From Opitutaceae bacterium (GTDB lineage Bacteria > Verrucomicrobiota > Verrucomicrobiia > Opitutales > Opitutaceae): a stretch of 64,000 nucleotides of DNA. The notes beneath the pieces are model-generated. The model did no database searches, had not been told where the DNA came from, and saw only the letters and a list, made by a program, of their open reading frames with translations. The stretch's first letter is position 1; each line of letters opens with the position of its first letter. Of the stretch, positions 10,333 to 19,696 are shown one piece after another. A program made the position numbers and the translations under genes. The DNA lies in the NCBI GenBank assembly GCA_028284385.1, contig JANQRT010000060.1:432915-496914 (forward strand). The letters run 5' to 3'.

Positions 10333-13300
10333 GCTACACTGTAGTATCTAGGTTCACGAGCTAGCGTGAAGTCTTCACGCTCAAGTGTTAAGTTCGGGTT
10401 ATAATAAGGATCTCTTTTTATCAATTCCGCCCAGTGGGATTTCATGTATTCGACAGCCACCCTGAATGCCTCTACTTTTTCAGGATCCAAGTCGTGCCCT
10501 CTACTGGCGGACTCATGGTGATACAATTCTGCAAAGGGAGTGTACAGATTTCTAAACCCGGCTTTTAGCGCCTTTAAGCAAAAGTCAACATCTCCGAAGG
10601 CGTTTGGAACTTCTTTATCATTGAATCCCCCCACATCTTCCCAAACAGATTTCCTGAAAGCCATACATGCTCCTGTAACCGCACTGTAGTTGCCAATTAA
10701 GCACGCTCTATGAATATAGCCATCATCCGTCTTATGCAATTTCTTGAAGGCTTCGCTGGCGACTCCTCCCAATCCAAGGACGATGCCCGCATGTTGCATA
10801 TGGTCGTGAGGGTAGAATAATTTTGCTCCTACAACGCCTATATCCAGTCTACAGACATGACTAACCAGCTCTTCAAGCCATCCTTCGGAAATAATGGTAA
10901 CGTCGTTGTTCAACATACAGATTATTTCGGAATCCGCTTTCTCGATAGCTTGGTTATTCAATCGGGCAAAATTGAATGGTCCATTGCATTTTTCTAAACC
11001 TACATCGGAGGATTGGATTTCTTCTAGATATTCGAGCGTCTCTTGGTCCGTAGACTCGTTATCCAAGATTTGGATATAATAGTTATTGTAGACGGTCTTC
11101 TCCTTAATGCTTTCGATGCAGGGTTTTAATAAATCGATTCGATCCTTTGTCGGTATAATTATAGTTACTCTGGGAAAACGATTTGGAAGCTCGTATTTTA
11201 CTCTCCAATAATATCGTTCCACAGGCTCGATGGTGGAGGAGAGTCCCCTTCTTTCTAGGGCTCGTTTCACTGCCTTGCCTCCTGCGGCATGAGCATAGTT
11301 TTTTTCATCAATATCGCTTGCCGTTGAGCCTTGAATAGAGCGCCAGTGGTACAGCACTTCAGGTATATGAACAATTTGATTGGATTGAGCTTTTTCTGAA
11401 ACACGTAAAGCTAGATCCCAGTCTTGGGCTCCTTCGAGTCCTTCCATAAATCCCCCGAGGTCCCTAACCAATGAGGTTCGATAAACACCAAGATGACTAA
11501 TGTAGTTTTGGCTTAATATTAAATCAGGATTCCAATCCGATTTAAAGTGTGGTTGCGAACGCGTTCCGTCGGCGTCAATCTTATCCTCGTCCGAGTAGAT
11601 CAGTTTCGCGGAAGGGTTAGCTCTGATACTGTCGACCACTCGCGCTAGCGCATGAGAAGCCAATTCATCGTCATGATCTAGGAGAGCGATGAACTCGCCC
11701 TCTGCTATTTCCAGAGCTGAATTGGAAGCGGCGCTGATATGACCATTGTTTTCTCGAAAGACGACCTCAATCCTTTCATCTAATCTCTTGTATTCATTGA
11801 GCAATTTCCTGACGTGCGGTTTTATTGAGGCGTCGTCGGCAATGCAGAGTTGCCAATTCGGGTATATTTGGCTTATGACTGAATTTATAGAACGGGATAG
11901 CCATTTTTCGTCCGTGTTATAAACGGGCAATATTATTGATATTAGAGGCGGTTCTTCAATTTGATTTAACCTCCTTAAAAAATTGTCACTGTACTCTCCA
12001 ATCTTAGTTTCCAGGTTTCTACAAAATTCATTGTAGTCTCTATATGCTGGCGGTGGCTCTGGTTGTGCAGCTTGGCTCTTCGATTTGAGCTGGATTTCCT
12101 CTTTTTCTTCAGGATTTACAACTTCCCTCTCTCTTTTCTCTTTTCTCACGAGGGGATCCAGGAATTTCCTTCTCAGGGCTCGTAGTGGCATTGTCACTTT
12201 CCAAGAAGCGGTTTCCTTCAGTCTCTTTACCTGATCCTTTAGATTTTCGTTTTCATCCTTCAGATCGGAAATCTCTTGCAGAATTAGTTCGTCCTGTTGT
12301 TGGGCTCGAGGTTGTTCCGAGCTGTTCTTGGTTTCTTCTTCCCCTGCAACTTCCCGCTCCGCCAGACCTAGGTTTTCTCGAAAGATTTTCAATGAGTCTA
12401 GCAGTCCTGGTCCATCAAATACATTTTCTGGAGATCTGATTGCGGATGGAATTTCAGTTGAATCTAATTCTCGGATACGATCCTCGACTATATTCTTCAT
12501 CGTTGTCTTCGGATCGGATAATCTTGTCCAATTCTTCGAGATGCCTCGAATAATCAACTCGTAAAACTCGAGCAATTTGGTCGTATTGGTTTCTATTGAA
12601 AATTGCCTGCGTGCAAAAGCTTGTCCTCCAGCGCTTAAATTCCTACTCAGTATGGGGTCCTTAATGATACGAATGCACTGATCGGCGATCTCTCGAGGCG
12701 CTCCAATCATCAGTTTGAGACACTCTTCGCTGTCATTCATTCTTAGCGCCAGATTCGCATTCGATGTGATGACTGGTTTCCCGGATGCAAGGAATTCGGG
12801 AAGCTTGCTTGGGAGACGGTATAGATTGAAAGCGTTTACCTTGCCTGGTTGAACGAGAATGTCCGCTATGGAAAGTAGATCAGGCAGTTCTTCCTTTTGA
12901 CGTAGTCCAATATCAACTACATAGTCATCGATGTCGAAAGCGAAACTGGAATTGAAATCATCATTGTTTGGACCTGTCTTAACTAGCTTGAATGGGTAGC
13001 CGTCGTCATTTAGCAATTTGGTGGCCAGATAGAGAGCCCTTATATCTTCTCGATTACTGCTTGTTACTCCTCCCGTATAAACGATAAGAGAGGTCTCTTC
13101 TTCGATTCCCAGCGATTCACGAAGATTTCGGTTTGGTGATTCGTTTTGGTATTTAGAAAAATCCAAGCCCGGAAGGAGCTCCATTGAGGTTCTATCGTCT
13201 GCTGTAAAATCCTTAAGTTTGTCGATCACCGTAGTGGTGCCGTCAGCCATTGCCAGAAAGGCCTTGTAGTTGATGGGATGTGACAGGCTGTCTTCCCATC

Positions 13301-13700
13301 TCTCGAAATCCGGAGGAGGCGATTCATGGGACAGCTTGCTGATGGGGGTTCGATAGTAGCTGGATATAATATGCTCTTCGTTGTCTTCAAGATGGACAAT
13401 GACCTTGCATGCATGTCGCGAGCAGTAGTTTTCCACAAACTTGCGTACGCATTCTCGAGGCGTCCAGGCATGTATCAGATCCGCAGGCAAGGCGTTTGGA
13501 AAATGATTCGGAATCGATAGGCAATCGTTGAAAGTTGCTGGCTGAAAATAGGCTGTTTCAAGTTCGCTTGCGGTTCCCTTGTTTCTCGGTACCGCCACGA
13601 TGCAGCTGACTCCTTGTTCGCAAAGGCGATTAGCGAACCCAGCGATGTGGTTTACGCTATTCGTCGAAAAGTCGCCGTAATTCGCGAAAAGGATGTTCAC
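10329..13700 (-). CDS. Trifunctional glycosyltransferase, GT4 plus two GT2 domains
   Basis: This 1123-residue protein has an N-terminal GT-B domain to about residue 385 (YTGGVTSSNRED, then LPEFLASGKPVI), a hydrophilic coiled coil at about 455-510 (ENENLKDQVKRLKE) leading into a TASWKVTMPLRALRR segment often seen beside transferase domains, and two GT-A family 2 domains: one at about 590-815 (ISIILPVYN, LLDHDDE) and one at about 835-1110 (VTIIIPTKDR, CMLNNDV). It overlaps the next - strand gene by four bases. Multi-domain enzymes of this kind usually build repeating surface polysaccharides or O-antigen-like chains; that role is inferred. No nearby flippase or polymerase gene was found. Confidence 0.85.
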   Translation of the reverse strand: MNILFANYGDFSTNSVNHIAGFANRLCEQGVSCIVAVPRNKGTASELETAYFQPATFNDCLSIPNHFPNALPADLIHAWTPRECVRKFVENYCSRHACKVIVHLEDNEEHIISSYYRTPISKLSHESPPPDFERWEDSLSHPINYKAFLAMADGTTTVIDKLKDFTADDRTSMELLPGLDFSKYQNESPNRNLRESLGIEEETSLIVYTGGVTSSNREDIRALYLATKLLNDDGYPFKLVKTGPNNDDFNSSFAFDIDDYVVDIGLRQKEELPDLLSIADILVQPGKVNAFNLYRLPSKLPEFLASGKPVITSNANLALRMNDSEECLKLMIGAPREIADQCIRIIKDPILSRNLSAGGQAFARRQFSIETNTTKLLEFYELIIRGISKNWTRLSDPKTTMKNIVEDRIRELDSTEIPSAIRSPENVFDGPGLLDSLKIFRENLGLAEREVAGEEETKNSSEQPRAQQQDELILQEISDLKDENENLKDQVKRLKETASWKVTMPLRALRRKFLDPLVRKEKREREVVNPEEKEEIQLKSKSQAAQPEPPPAYRDYNEFCRNLETKIGEYSDNFLRRLNQIEEPPLISIILPVYNTDEKWLSRSINSVISQIYPNWQLCIADDASIKPHVRKLLNEYKRLDERIEVVFRENNGHISAASNSALEIAEGEFIALLDHDDELASHALARVVDSIRANPSAKLIYSDEDKIDADGTRSQPHFKSDWNPDLILSQNYISHLGVYRTSLVRDLGGFMEGLEGAQDWDLALRVSEKAQSNQIVHIPEVLYHWRSIQGSTASDIDEKNYAHAAGGKAVKRALERRGLSSTIEPVERYYWRVKYELPNRFPRVTIIIPTKDRIDLLKPCIESIKEKTVYNNYYIQILDNESTDQETLEYLEEIQSSDVGLEKCNGPFNFARLNNQAIEKADSEIICMLNNDVTIISEGWLEELVSHVCRLDIGVVGAKLFYPHDHMQHAGIVLGLGGVASEAFKKLHKTDDGYIHRACLIGNYSAVTGACMAFRKSVWEDVGGFNDKEVPNAFGDVDFCLKALKAGFRNLYTPFAELYHHESASRGHDLDPEKVEAFRVAVEYMKSHWAELIKRDPYYNPNLTLEREDFTLAREPRYYSVA

Positions 13701-13798
13701 CGGTACTGGCTAAAGGGGTTGATTGTTTGGGTCTATCGAATTCTCCCTCAAATAAAGATTGGCTCTAAAGCGTAGAGTTTTGGAAGGGAAAGCGCAGT

Positions 13799-14002
13799 CT
13801 AGTAGTGGGGCGGTTTTTCGGAATCATAGGTTTCCGCCTGGCTCTCCTTCTGAGTCTTCATTGAGTCCTCCAATTGGGAGACCGTTGTCTGCAGAACATC
13901 GATCCTGTTTTGGATCGCTAGGATCACTTTGTCTTGCTCTTCGACATGCCTTTCCAGGAAGGCAATCTTCGCCTCGAGTTGGTCTTTTTCTAAGTCGTTC
14001 AT
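13799..14002 (-). CDS. slyX: SlyX family protein
   Basis: The 67-residue product is almost entirely a heptad-repeat helix (LEAKIAFLERHVEEQDKVI...QLEDSM) and ends in the PPHY tail that identifies SlyX. SlyX is a small cytosolic coiled-coil protein of unknown biochemical role. It is encoded just upstream of, and on the same strand as, the fusion glycosyltransferase genes, with about 98 bases between, and is divergent from the FliA-promoted acidic membrane protein. Confidence 0.85.
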   Translation of the reverse strand: MNDLEKDQLEAKIAFLERHVEEQDKVILAIQNRIDVLQTTVSQLEDSMKTQKESQAETYDSEKPPHY

Positions 14003-14054
14003 TTCAAAAAACTTAGCGTGATGAATGCTCGACTCTGCTGCAAGCTGTTATCAT

Positions 14055-14081
14055 TAAGCTTTGAGGGTCTTTTGCCGATAT
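14055..14081 (+). promoter_or_regulatory. Candidate FliA (sigma28) promoter for the acidic membrane protein gene
   Basis: TAAGCTTT (14055-14062), an 11-base spacer, then GCCGATAT (14074-14081). Against the enteric FliA consensus TAAAGTTT-N11-GCCGATAA this is 6/8 and 7/8 with the exact spacer. Transcription would begin near 14090, about 45 bases before ATG 14133. The same architecture is found before motA in this window. Confidence 0.65.
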
Positions 14082-14132
14082 AGGAATCAATCCCACGTTT
14101 CATCTTCAAACTGTAATTTACAGACGCTAAAA

Positions 14133-16757
14133 ATGGCTCAGCCTGACTCAAGCGATTCCGACGCTCCTGAAATGGAAACGGAAGAAACGCCAAACGCCTC
14201 GCATGCGAACAAGCAAGGCGTCGAGGAAAGTGTGATCCCATCAGATGCCGAAATTGATTCCGAGTCCGCTTCAGGAGAAGATTCTGCGGATACAAATTCA
14301 GTGGAAACTTCTGATGGCCAATCGATTGAGGAAAGTATCGAGGCTGCTGGAAGCGATCTTCAGGAAGTTATTGAGCCGGCGAAGGCCAGTCCCTCAGAGA
14401 ATCAGGATCCTGCGGATGTCGAGTTCCAAAAGGATGTTAGCAATTTGCTAGGCCAGCTGGATTCCAACCTCGAAAATCTCGGAAAGGATGATGAATCCGA
14501 AAGTGTGCCGACCCCGTCTGACGACCCGGATTTGGAGGAAAATTTGAGCGATCTTGAAATTCCAGCTGATCCTGTTGCGGTTGAAGATTCAGAGGAAATT
14601 GGCGCCGAAAGCGAGGAAGTTGCTGAGTCTCCTAATGCTGAGGAAACGACTTCCAGCCCATCGGAGAGAGCACTTGAGGCCGAGGCTTCTGCTAGTGACG
14701 GAGCTTCTCCAATGGAAGAGCCGGAAATTGAAACGGTCTCCGACGAAAATGCTGATGAAGCGGCTCTCGAAACTGACAATGAGGCGGAAATAGCGGCTGT
14801 ATTTAGCGAAAATGAAGAGGAGTCTGATGAGACGGAGACATCAGAAACTCCTAGTCTTCCCTCTTCGGATGATCTTCTTAAGCAAGCCAGTTCGGTTCTC
14901 AATGGCGATGATGCTGTGGATTTGGATGCGCTTTCTCTCGAAGATGAATCTGATCTTGAAGAAGACATTCCGGCTATGCCTTCTCCAGACAGTTTGATTA
15001 GCGAGGCCAGCTCCAACACCGAAGTTTCAGAAACATCCTCGGATCAAGAGGCTTCTGATTCAGTTGAAGAGGTCCCGAGTTCCGATTCGAATCAGGAACC
15101 CGCTAAAGCATCCGAAGATGACGATGATCTTGATGAGGAAGTAATGGCGATGCCAGATCCTCAGGCGTTAATGAACGCTGCCGCTACTGGCGAGAAAGTC
15201 GATCTACCCGAAACCGAGCCCAAAGCGATAGACGATTCTGGCGATGAACCTGAGCCACAGGCTGCCAATGTAGCTGATCGTGGTGGCGAATTGCCTCCTC
15301 CTCCTCCTGCTCCCGTTGCTATTGATGATGACGACGAGATCCCAGAGCCTGAAGTTGAGGAGAACGATGAATCAGAATCAGGAGCAAGCGATCCTTTTGC
15401 CGACGACTCTCTCGATGGCTTTAATACTGATGAGGCAGGCGATGTTGATTCGGATCAAATCGAGTCTTTAAGCGGCGACGGCGAAGAGTCCAGCGATGAG
15501 GCTGCCTTTTCAATTTCCGACCCGATCGACGAACTGCAGGAGTTGGAAGAGCTGGAAGATCTTCTTCCTATCGATCAGATCGAAGCTGAAGAGACTGCCG
15601 AAGTCGTGAAATTCGAAAAGCCTTCGCTAGTCAGTCGTATTCTTCGTTCCACTACGCTTGCGGCCAGCCTTTTCTTCGTGGGGCTAAGCATTATTCTAAG
15701 CTCGTACAAGCTTGAAGTCGTAGAATACCTTTACGGGAAGGATTTCGATGCGTCGTTATTGTCCCACCGCATCGCTGAAGTGGCCAATGAAGTTCTGAGT
15801 GGAATAAATGAAGAGGGCTACTACGAAATGCGTAGCGTTCATTCTCGAATTAAACGTGTATCCAGTGATGAAATACGGATCAATATGACCGTTGAAGCTC
15901 AGCTGAAAAAGAATCTCTATTTACCGATATCCGATGACGTCGCTATGGAAAAATTCGATTTCGATCCATTGGAGCTTAACGAATGGCAGAAGGTTCAAGA
16001 GAAGGATTTTCCCGGTGTATTGAACGTTCCTCATAAACCTTGGGAGCAGTTGTATCGAATTTCTGAAGCCAGAGGAAAGACGGTTCCGCTGAAAATCACT
16101 TACCTTCTAAATCGAGAGTCGAAAAATGCGGAATGGGATCTGGCTGAAGTGAGAATTAGAGGCGAGGAAGGCCCTCTGGAATGGCCTGAAGGCGAACCGA
16201 TGGAAAGTTTTGGAGACCTTGCTTACGATGTCGAATCGGCAAAATTCGCTCCCGTATTTGGAGACTATAAAGAGCACTCCGATTGGTATGTTGAAAAGGT
16301 CAGAGAGTTGAGCTCCGAGTCCCAGCGCAATGCCGTGAGAATGGCGGAGCTTAAAAGAAAGAATGAGGACCGATTGATTGGGGCCTTGGCTCAGGGCTCG
16401 TATTTCAAAGGAATGGCGATCGTCGGCGATCAAGCTGAAGATGCCCGCGAAGTTTTCATGGTTGTAACCGATACGCGTGACAATGGGTCGCTCATAAAAG
16501 GCATTTTCAAGCTTCATGAATCCGACAACTATTCGAAGCATTTCACCGGTTTTCTCGACTTTCGCGAGCATGATAATGGGGAGATTGAAGGTCTATTGAA
16601 GATTACGACTGTGGCCTTCGAGGGCGAGCGAAGCTACGAGGCTCTGCCACAGTTTTTCAATCCGGGCACGGTCACCCGTATTAATCTTCGTACCGATGGG
16701 CACAGTCTGGAAGGGGATAGCAACGACGTTTCACTACGACTCGTCCGAACGCTTTAG
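14133..16757 (+). CDS. Large acidic single-pass membrane protein, unknown function
   Basis: I place the start at ATG 14133 because the frame's earlier possible start at 14061 lies inside the FliA-like promoter. The 874-residue product has an extremely Asp/Glu/Ser-rich, presumably disordered region up to about residue 500, a single hydrophobic segment at about 506-525 (TTLAASLFFVGLSII), and a mixed, probably folded domain of about 340 residues after it. The disordered part has three spaced copies of a short motif: LPSSDDLLKQAS (near 240), MPSPDSLISEAS (near 282) and MPDPQALMNAAA (near 340). I do not recognise the family. The promoter suggests co-expression with late flagellar genes. A 147-residue unknown gene follows closely. 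Confidence 0.7.
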   Translation: MAQPDSSDSDAPEMETEETPNASHANKQGVEESVIPSDAEIDSESASGEDSADTNSVETSDGQSIEESIEAAGSDLQEVIEPAKASPSENQDPADVEFQKDVSNLLGQLDSNLENLGKDDESESVPTPSDDPDLEENLSDLEIPADPVAVEDSEEIGAESEEVAESPNAEETTSSPSERALEAEASASDGASPMEEPEIETVSDENADEAALETDNEAEIAAVFSENEEESDETETSETPSLPSSDDLLKQASSVLNGDDAVDLDALSLEDESDLEEDIPAMPSPDSLISEASSNTEVSETSSDQEASDSVEEVPSSDSNQEPAKASEDDDDLDEEVMAMPDPQALMNAAATGEKVDLPETEPKAIDDSGDEPEPQAANVADRGGELPPPPPAPVAIDDDDEIPEPEVEENDESESGASDPFADDSLDGFNTDEAGDVDSDQIESLSGDGEESSDEAAFSISDPIDELQELEELEDLLPIDQIEAEETAEVVKFEKPSLVSRILRSTTLAASLFFVGLSIILSSYKLEVVEYLYGKDFDASLLSHRIAEVANEVLSGINEEGYYEMRSVHSRIKRVSSDEIRINMTVEAQLKKNLYLPISDDVAMEKFDFDPLELNEWQKVQEKDFPGVLNVPHKPWEQLYRISEARGKTVPLKITYLLNRESKNAEWDLAEVRIRGEEGPLEWPEGEPMESFGDLAYDVESAKFAPVFGDYKEHSDWYVEKVRELSSESQRNAVRMAELKRKNEDRLIGALAQGSYFKGMAIVGDQAEDAREVFMVVTDTRDNGSLIKGIFKLHESDNYSKHFTGFLDFREHDNGEIEGLLKITTVAFEGERSYEALPQFFNPGTVTRINLRTDGHSLEGDSNDVSLRLVRTL

Positions 16758-16799
16758 CATTTGACAGCCTTGATCCTTGCCTCAGGCCTGTTGAGGATC

Positions 16800-17243
16800 A
16801 TGAACGTGGACCAGCTCATAGCTCAAAAGGCTGGAGGTATCGAGTCGCTCCGGATTGCCTGGGAAACCGCCTTTCGCTATTCGGGCGACTCGTTGAAAGA
16901 TGATGAAAGTCTATTTTTTCTAGCTAATCGAATAGCTAACCCTTCAAGCCTAATGGCCCTGGCTGATAGCATTAGCCAGGATGATCCGTCTCTTGCCACT
17001 GAGTCACCACGAGAGCAACTTCTCTCTTATTCGAATGAGTCTGATTACGATCCCACTCAATGGATTGAAGCGATGGATGTTCTTTTGACCAGATTACAGC
17101 AGTTATCCCGTTCCTCGAGCTATTCACGCCTTTTAGGATACATCGCTTGCGCAGCCGAGTATGGAAGCCAGAATCACATGCCCCACTCTCTGAAGGAGCT
17201 AGTATCACGCATGATTGACCGTTACGGAATCGAGAGTTCATAA
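16800..17243 (+). CDS. Small helical protein of unknown function
   Basis: The 147-residue product (start ATG 16800; an in-frame TTG at 16761 would add 13 residues) is predicted soluble and largely helical, with no signal peptide, membrane segment or recognisable catalytic motif. It begins MNVDQLIAQKAGGIE and has an unremarkable composition. It lies 42 bases after the acidic membrane protein gene on the same strand and is probably part of the same transcription unit, hence possibly FliA-controlled. I do not recognise the family. Confidence 0.55.
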   Translation: MNVDQLIAQKAGGIESLRIAWETAFRYSGDSLKDDESLFFLANRIANPSSLMALADSISQDDPSLATESPREQLLSYSNESDYDPTQWIEAMDVLLTRLQQLSRSSSYSRLLGYIACAAEYGSQNHMPHSLKELVSRMIDRYGIESS

Positions 17244-17614
17244 TGAATGGACTGCTGTGTCCATAATCTCATGTCGGGTACATAGCCCAGTTATATTGAT
17301 CATTAGCAAATCTGTTAAGTTGGATTTTTTCCTATAAAATTTACTAAACTTTACTTGATTCTGAAAAATCCTGCCGTATTAATATAGGGTATAAATTTCC
17401 TGCTTAGCAGGAATTTGGGGTAAAGAAGAAAACGAAGGCGGACCGTTTAGGGGTAGACGGTCCGTCATTCTTTTTCTAGGAGGCTAGATCCAACATCCTG
17501 CTAGCAGAATTTTTAAAACTTCGTCCTTATTCCCGGTCAACGGGTAGGCTTTGTTACCCAAATCTCACATAAATCTGTAGACAACCTATCCTTTCGTATT
17601 AAGTTGTCGGTTAC
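17244..17614 (+). other. Gene-free interval with three hairpins; possible small RNA or leader
   Basis: No supported protein gene. It holds a six-base hairpin just after the preceding stop (ATGGAC 17247-17252 with GTCCAT 17259-17264), an AT-rich stretch with a TTGATT/TATTAA promoter-like pair 16 bases apart (about 17354-17381), a tight seven-base hairpin (TTCCTGC 17397-17403, loop TTA, GCAGGAA 17407-17413) and the terminator at 17439-17476. The remaining 140 bases before the PIN-PhoH gene show nothing clear. Confidence 0.4.
17439..17476 (+). terminator. Hairpin terminator in the 17.4 kb intergenic region
   Basis: CGGACCGT (17439-17446) pairs perfectly with ACGGTCCG (17457-17464) over a ten-base loop and is followed by TCATTCTTTTT. 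It may end a short transcript starting near 17385, or read-through from the gene ending at 17243. Confidence 0.6.
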
Positions 17615-19105
17615 ATGGACTCGTCAACCGGCGCTTCAAAGCGCAGTATTCGGCTGATCGATGCGGGCAAGGTGAAGACCTATGTTCTCGATACGAATGT
17701 CTTGCTGCATGATCCTCATTGCATATTCAAGTTCGACGACAACAACCTCGTCATTCCGATAGAGGTCCTCGAAGAGCTGGACAACATCAAGGTGGAGCAA
17801 TCCAGCGAGCGGGGGCGAAATGCTCGTAGAGTGCATCGGCTGCTGCGGGAATTGCTGCCTGATTCTAGATCCATGCTCGAGGGTGTAGAACTCGCAACTG
17901 GAGGAACGCTTTCAGTGGTCATAAACAAGCACATTCAAGGCGGTAAGCGGAACTCCGCTGCTCTTAAAGGAATTGGAGACATTCTCGATCTCGATAAGAA
18001 GGACAATCGCATCATTGCATCCGCCCTTTTCGTTCAGGACGCTTTTCCTCCGCCAACCATCCTCGTCAGCAAGGATGTGAACGTTCAATTGAAGGCCAGA
18101 GCAGTCGGTTTGGAGTCCGAAGACTATCTAAACGATAAGGCTCCTGAAGAGCCTGACGCCCAAGCCTATCGAATTGTCGAAGTATCCAAATACGAGATAC
18201 AGCGGTTCGCTTCCGAGGGAGAATTCGAGATTTGCCAGGAGAATTATTCCCATTTATCCGCCAACGAGTATCTTCTGCTGCAGACCGCAGAGGGCAAGAC
18301 CATGCCTGCTCGGCACTATGGGGACGGCGTTCTTAGGAAACTGGTTTTACCCGAGTTCGTCAAAGCTCCGGGTGGCGTTCCTATTCGGCCTCGCAATCTG
18401 GAACAGCGCTTTTTCATGGATGCGCTGCTGGACGATTCCATATCGCTCATCACTTGCTACGGCAAAGCGGGTACCGGGAAAACGCTTCTGTCTACCGTCT
18501 GCGCGATTCATCAAGCCGTTCACAGCGCTAGCCAGTATGATGGCGTTTCCATAACGCGTTCCGTCATAGGGGTTGGCAAGGAGATCGGATTTCTGCCCGG
18601 ATCGTTGGAGGAGAAAATGAATCCCTGGCTCCAGCCATACTATGACGCTCTGGAAATTCTGATCCCGTCAAATGCTCCGAAAGATCCGCAATTCGAAAAG
18701 AAGAGACAGAGAAAAAAGACCAAAGAAAAGAGCGAAGAAGTATCTTCTCTCAATGGAAACGCGGGAACCAGACCTTACGAAAAGCTTTTGGAGAGCGGTC
18801 TAGTGGAAATCGAGGCTCTGTGCTTTATTCGCGGTCGGTCCATACCGCGGCGTTTTTTCATTCTTGATGAAGCTCAACAGCTAACGCCACATGAGGTGAA
18901 AACCGTGATTACCAGGATTTCCGAAGGCTCCAAAATCGTGCTTATCGGAGATCCGGACCAAATAGATAATCCCTACGTCGATTCCCGCAGCAACGGACTG
19001 GTTTACTGCGCGAATCGCATGCAGGATCAAGCCATAGCCGCTCATGTGAAACTCACCAAAGGCGAACGCTCCCTTCTTGCGGAGCTAGCGGCGGATCTTC
19101 TCTGA
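17615..19105 (+). CDS. PIN domain - PhoH ATPase fusion (PhoH-like protein)
   Basis: The 496-residue product couples an N-terminal PIN ribonuclease domain (YVLDTNVLLHDP at about 23-34, IPIEVLEELD with the second acidic residue) to a C-terminal PhoH/RecD-like ATPase with Walker A GKAGTGKT (about 285), the acidic box FFILDEAQQLTP and GDPDQIDNPYVD. This is the PhoH2/YlaK architecture, in which characterised members unwind and cut RNA. The region between, about residues 365-390, is a lysine-rich insertion (KKRQRKKTKEKSEE). It appears monocistronic and converges on def with only 33 bases between the stops. RNA processing or quality control in the cytosol is the likely role. Confidence 0.9.
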   Translation: MDSSTGASKRSIRLIDAGKVKTYVLDTNVLLHDPHCIFKFDDNNLVIPIEVLEELDNIKVEQSSERGRNARRVHRLLRELLPDSRSMLEGVELATGGTLSVVINKHIQGGKRNSAALKGIGDILDLDKKDNRIIASALFVQDAFPPPTILVSKDVNVQLKARAVGLESEDYLNDKAPEEPDAQAYRIVEVSKYEIQRFASEGEFEICQENYSHLSANEYLLLQTAEGKTMPARHYGDGVLRKLVLPEFVKAPGGVPIRPRNLEQRFFMDALLDDSISLITCYGKAGTGKTLLSTVCAIHQAVHSASQYDGVSITRSVIGVGKEIGFLPGSLEEKMNPWLQPYYDALEILIPSNAPKDPQFEKKRQRKKTKEKSEEVSSLNGNAGTRPYEKLLESGLVEIEALCFIRGRSIPRRFFILDEAQQLTPHEVKTVITRISEGSKIVLIGDPDQIDNPYVDSRSNGLVYCANRMQDQAIAAHVKLTKGERSLLAELAADLL

Positions 19106-19138
19106 GTTTCCAGTCGGATCGCTGCTGATAGCTCGAGT

Positions 19139-19696
19139 CTATTTGTTCAGCGTGTCGTTCTTCAATGAATCGATCGAGGGCTGAATTTTTTTCAGAACTC
19201 GTTTCTTCATGCGGTCGACGAAAAGCACGCCATTTAGATGGTCCACTTCATGTTGAATGCACCGTCCGAGAAGGCCGTTACACTCGATTGTGTGATGGAC
19301 GCCCTTAATGTCCTGAAACGAGCATTTGATGAAATCCGGCCGGTCGACGTCGGCTTGGATGCCCGGAAACGACAGGCAGCCTTCTTCATAGGTCGTTTCT
19401 GCTTCTTTGATTACCTCGATGACAGGGTTGCATAGGCCCATTGGCATAAACAGTTCAATGGGTGGCTGGGAGCCGTCCAAGGTGTACTCGTATTCCGATT
19501 CGATGCCTCTAAGATCGACCACGCAGAATTGGAGAGCTTTGCCAATCTGCTGGGCAGCTAACCCGATACCGGGCGCGTCGTGCATCGTTTCCACCATATC
19601 TTCGAACAATTGCGCGAGTTCCTGGTCGAACTCGGTGACTTGGTCGCCTTTCTGGCGTAGCGTCTTATCCCCGTAATGAACTATTTCGAGAACCAT
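19139..19696 (-). CDS. def: Peptide deformylase
   Basis: Removes the formyl group from the N-terminal methionine of new proteins, in the cytosol at the ribosome exit. All three family motifs are present in the 185 residues: GIGLAAQQ (motif 1), EGCLSFPG (motif 2, metal Cys) and QHEVDHLNG (motif 3, the two metal His and catalytic Glu). Compared with short enzymes it has an insertion before motif 2 (DGSQPPIELFMP). The gene is not next to fmt, which commonly accompanies it. It diverges from the membrane-protein pair that begins at 19784. Confidence 0.97.
   Translation of the reverse strand: MVLEIVHYGDKTLRQKGDQVTEFDQELAQLFEDMVETMHDAPGIGLAAQQIGKALQFCVVDLRGIESEYEYTLDGSQPPIELFMPMGLCNPVIEVIKEAETTYEEGCLSFPGIQADVDRPDFIKCSFQDIKGVHHTIECNGLLGRCIQHEVDHLNGVLFVDRMKKRVLKKIQPSIDSLKNDTLNK

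Noticed and set aside
14402..15019. 205-codon Ser-rich frame antisense to the acidic protein gene
   Set aside because: Produced by the GAA/GAT/TCx-rich codon use of the sense gene; the product is a low-complexity mirror of it.
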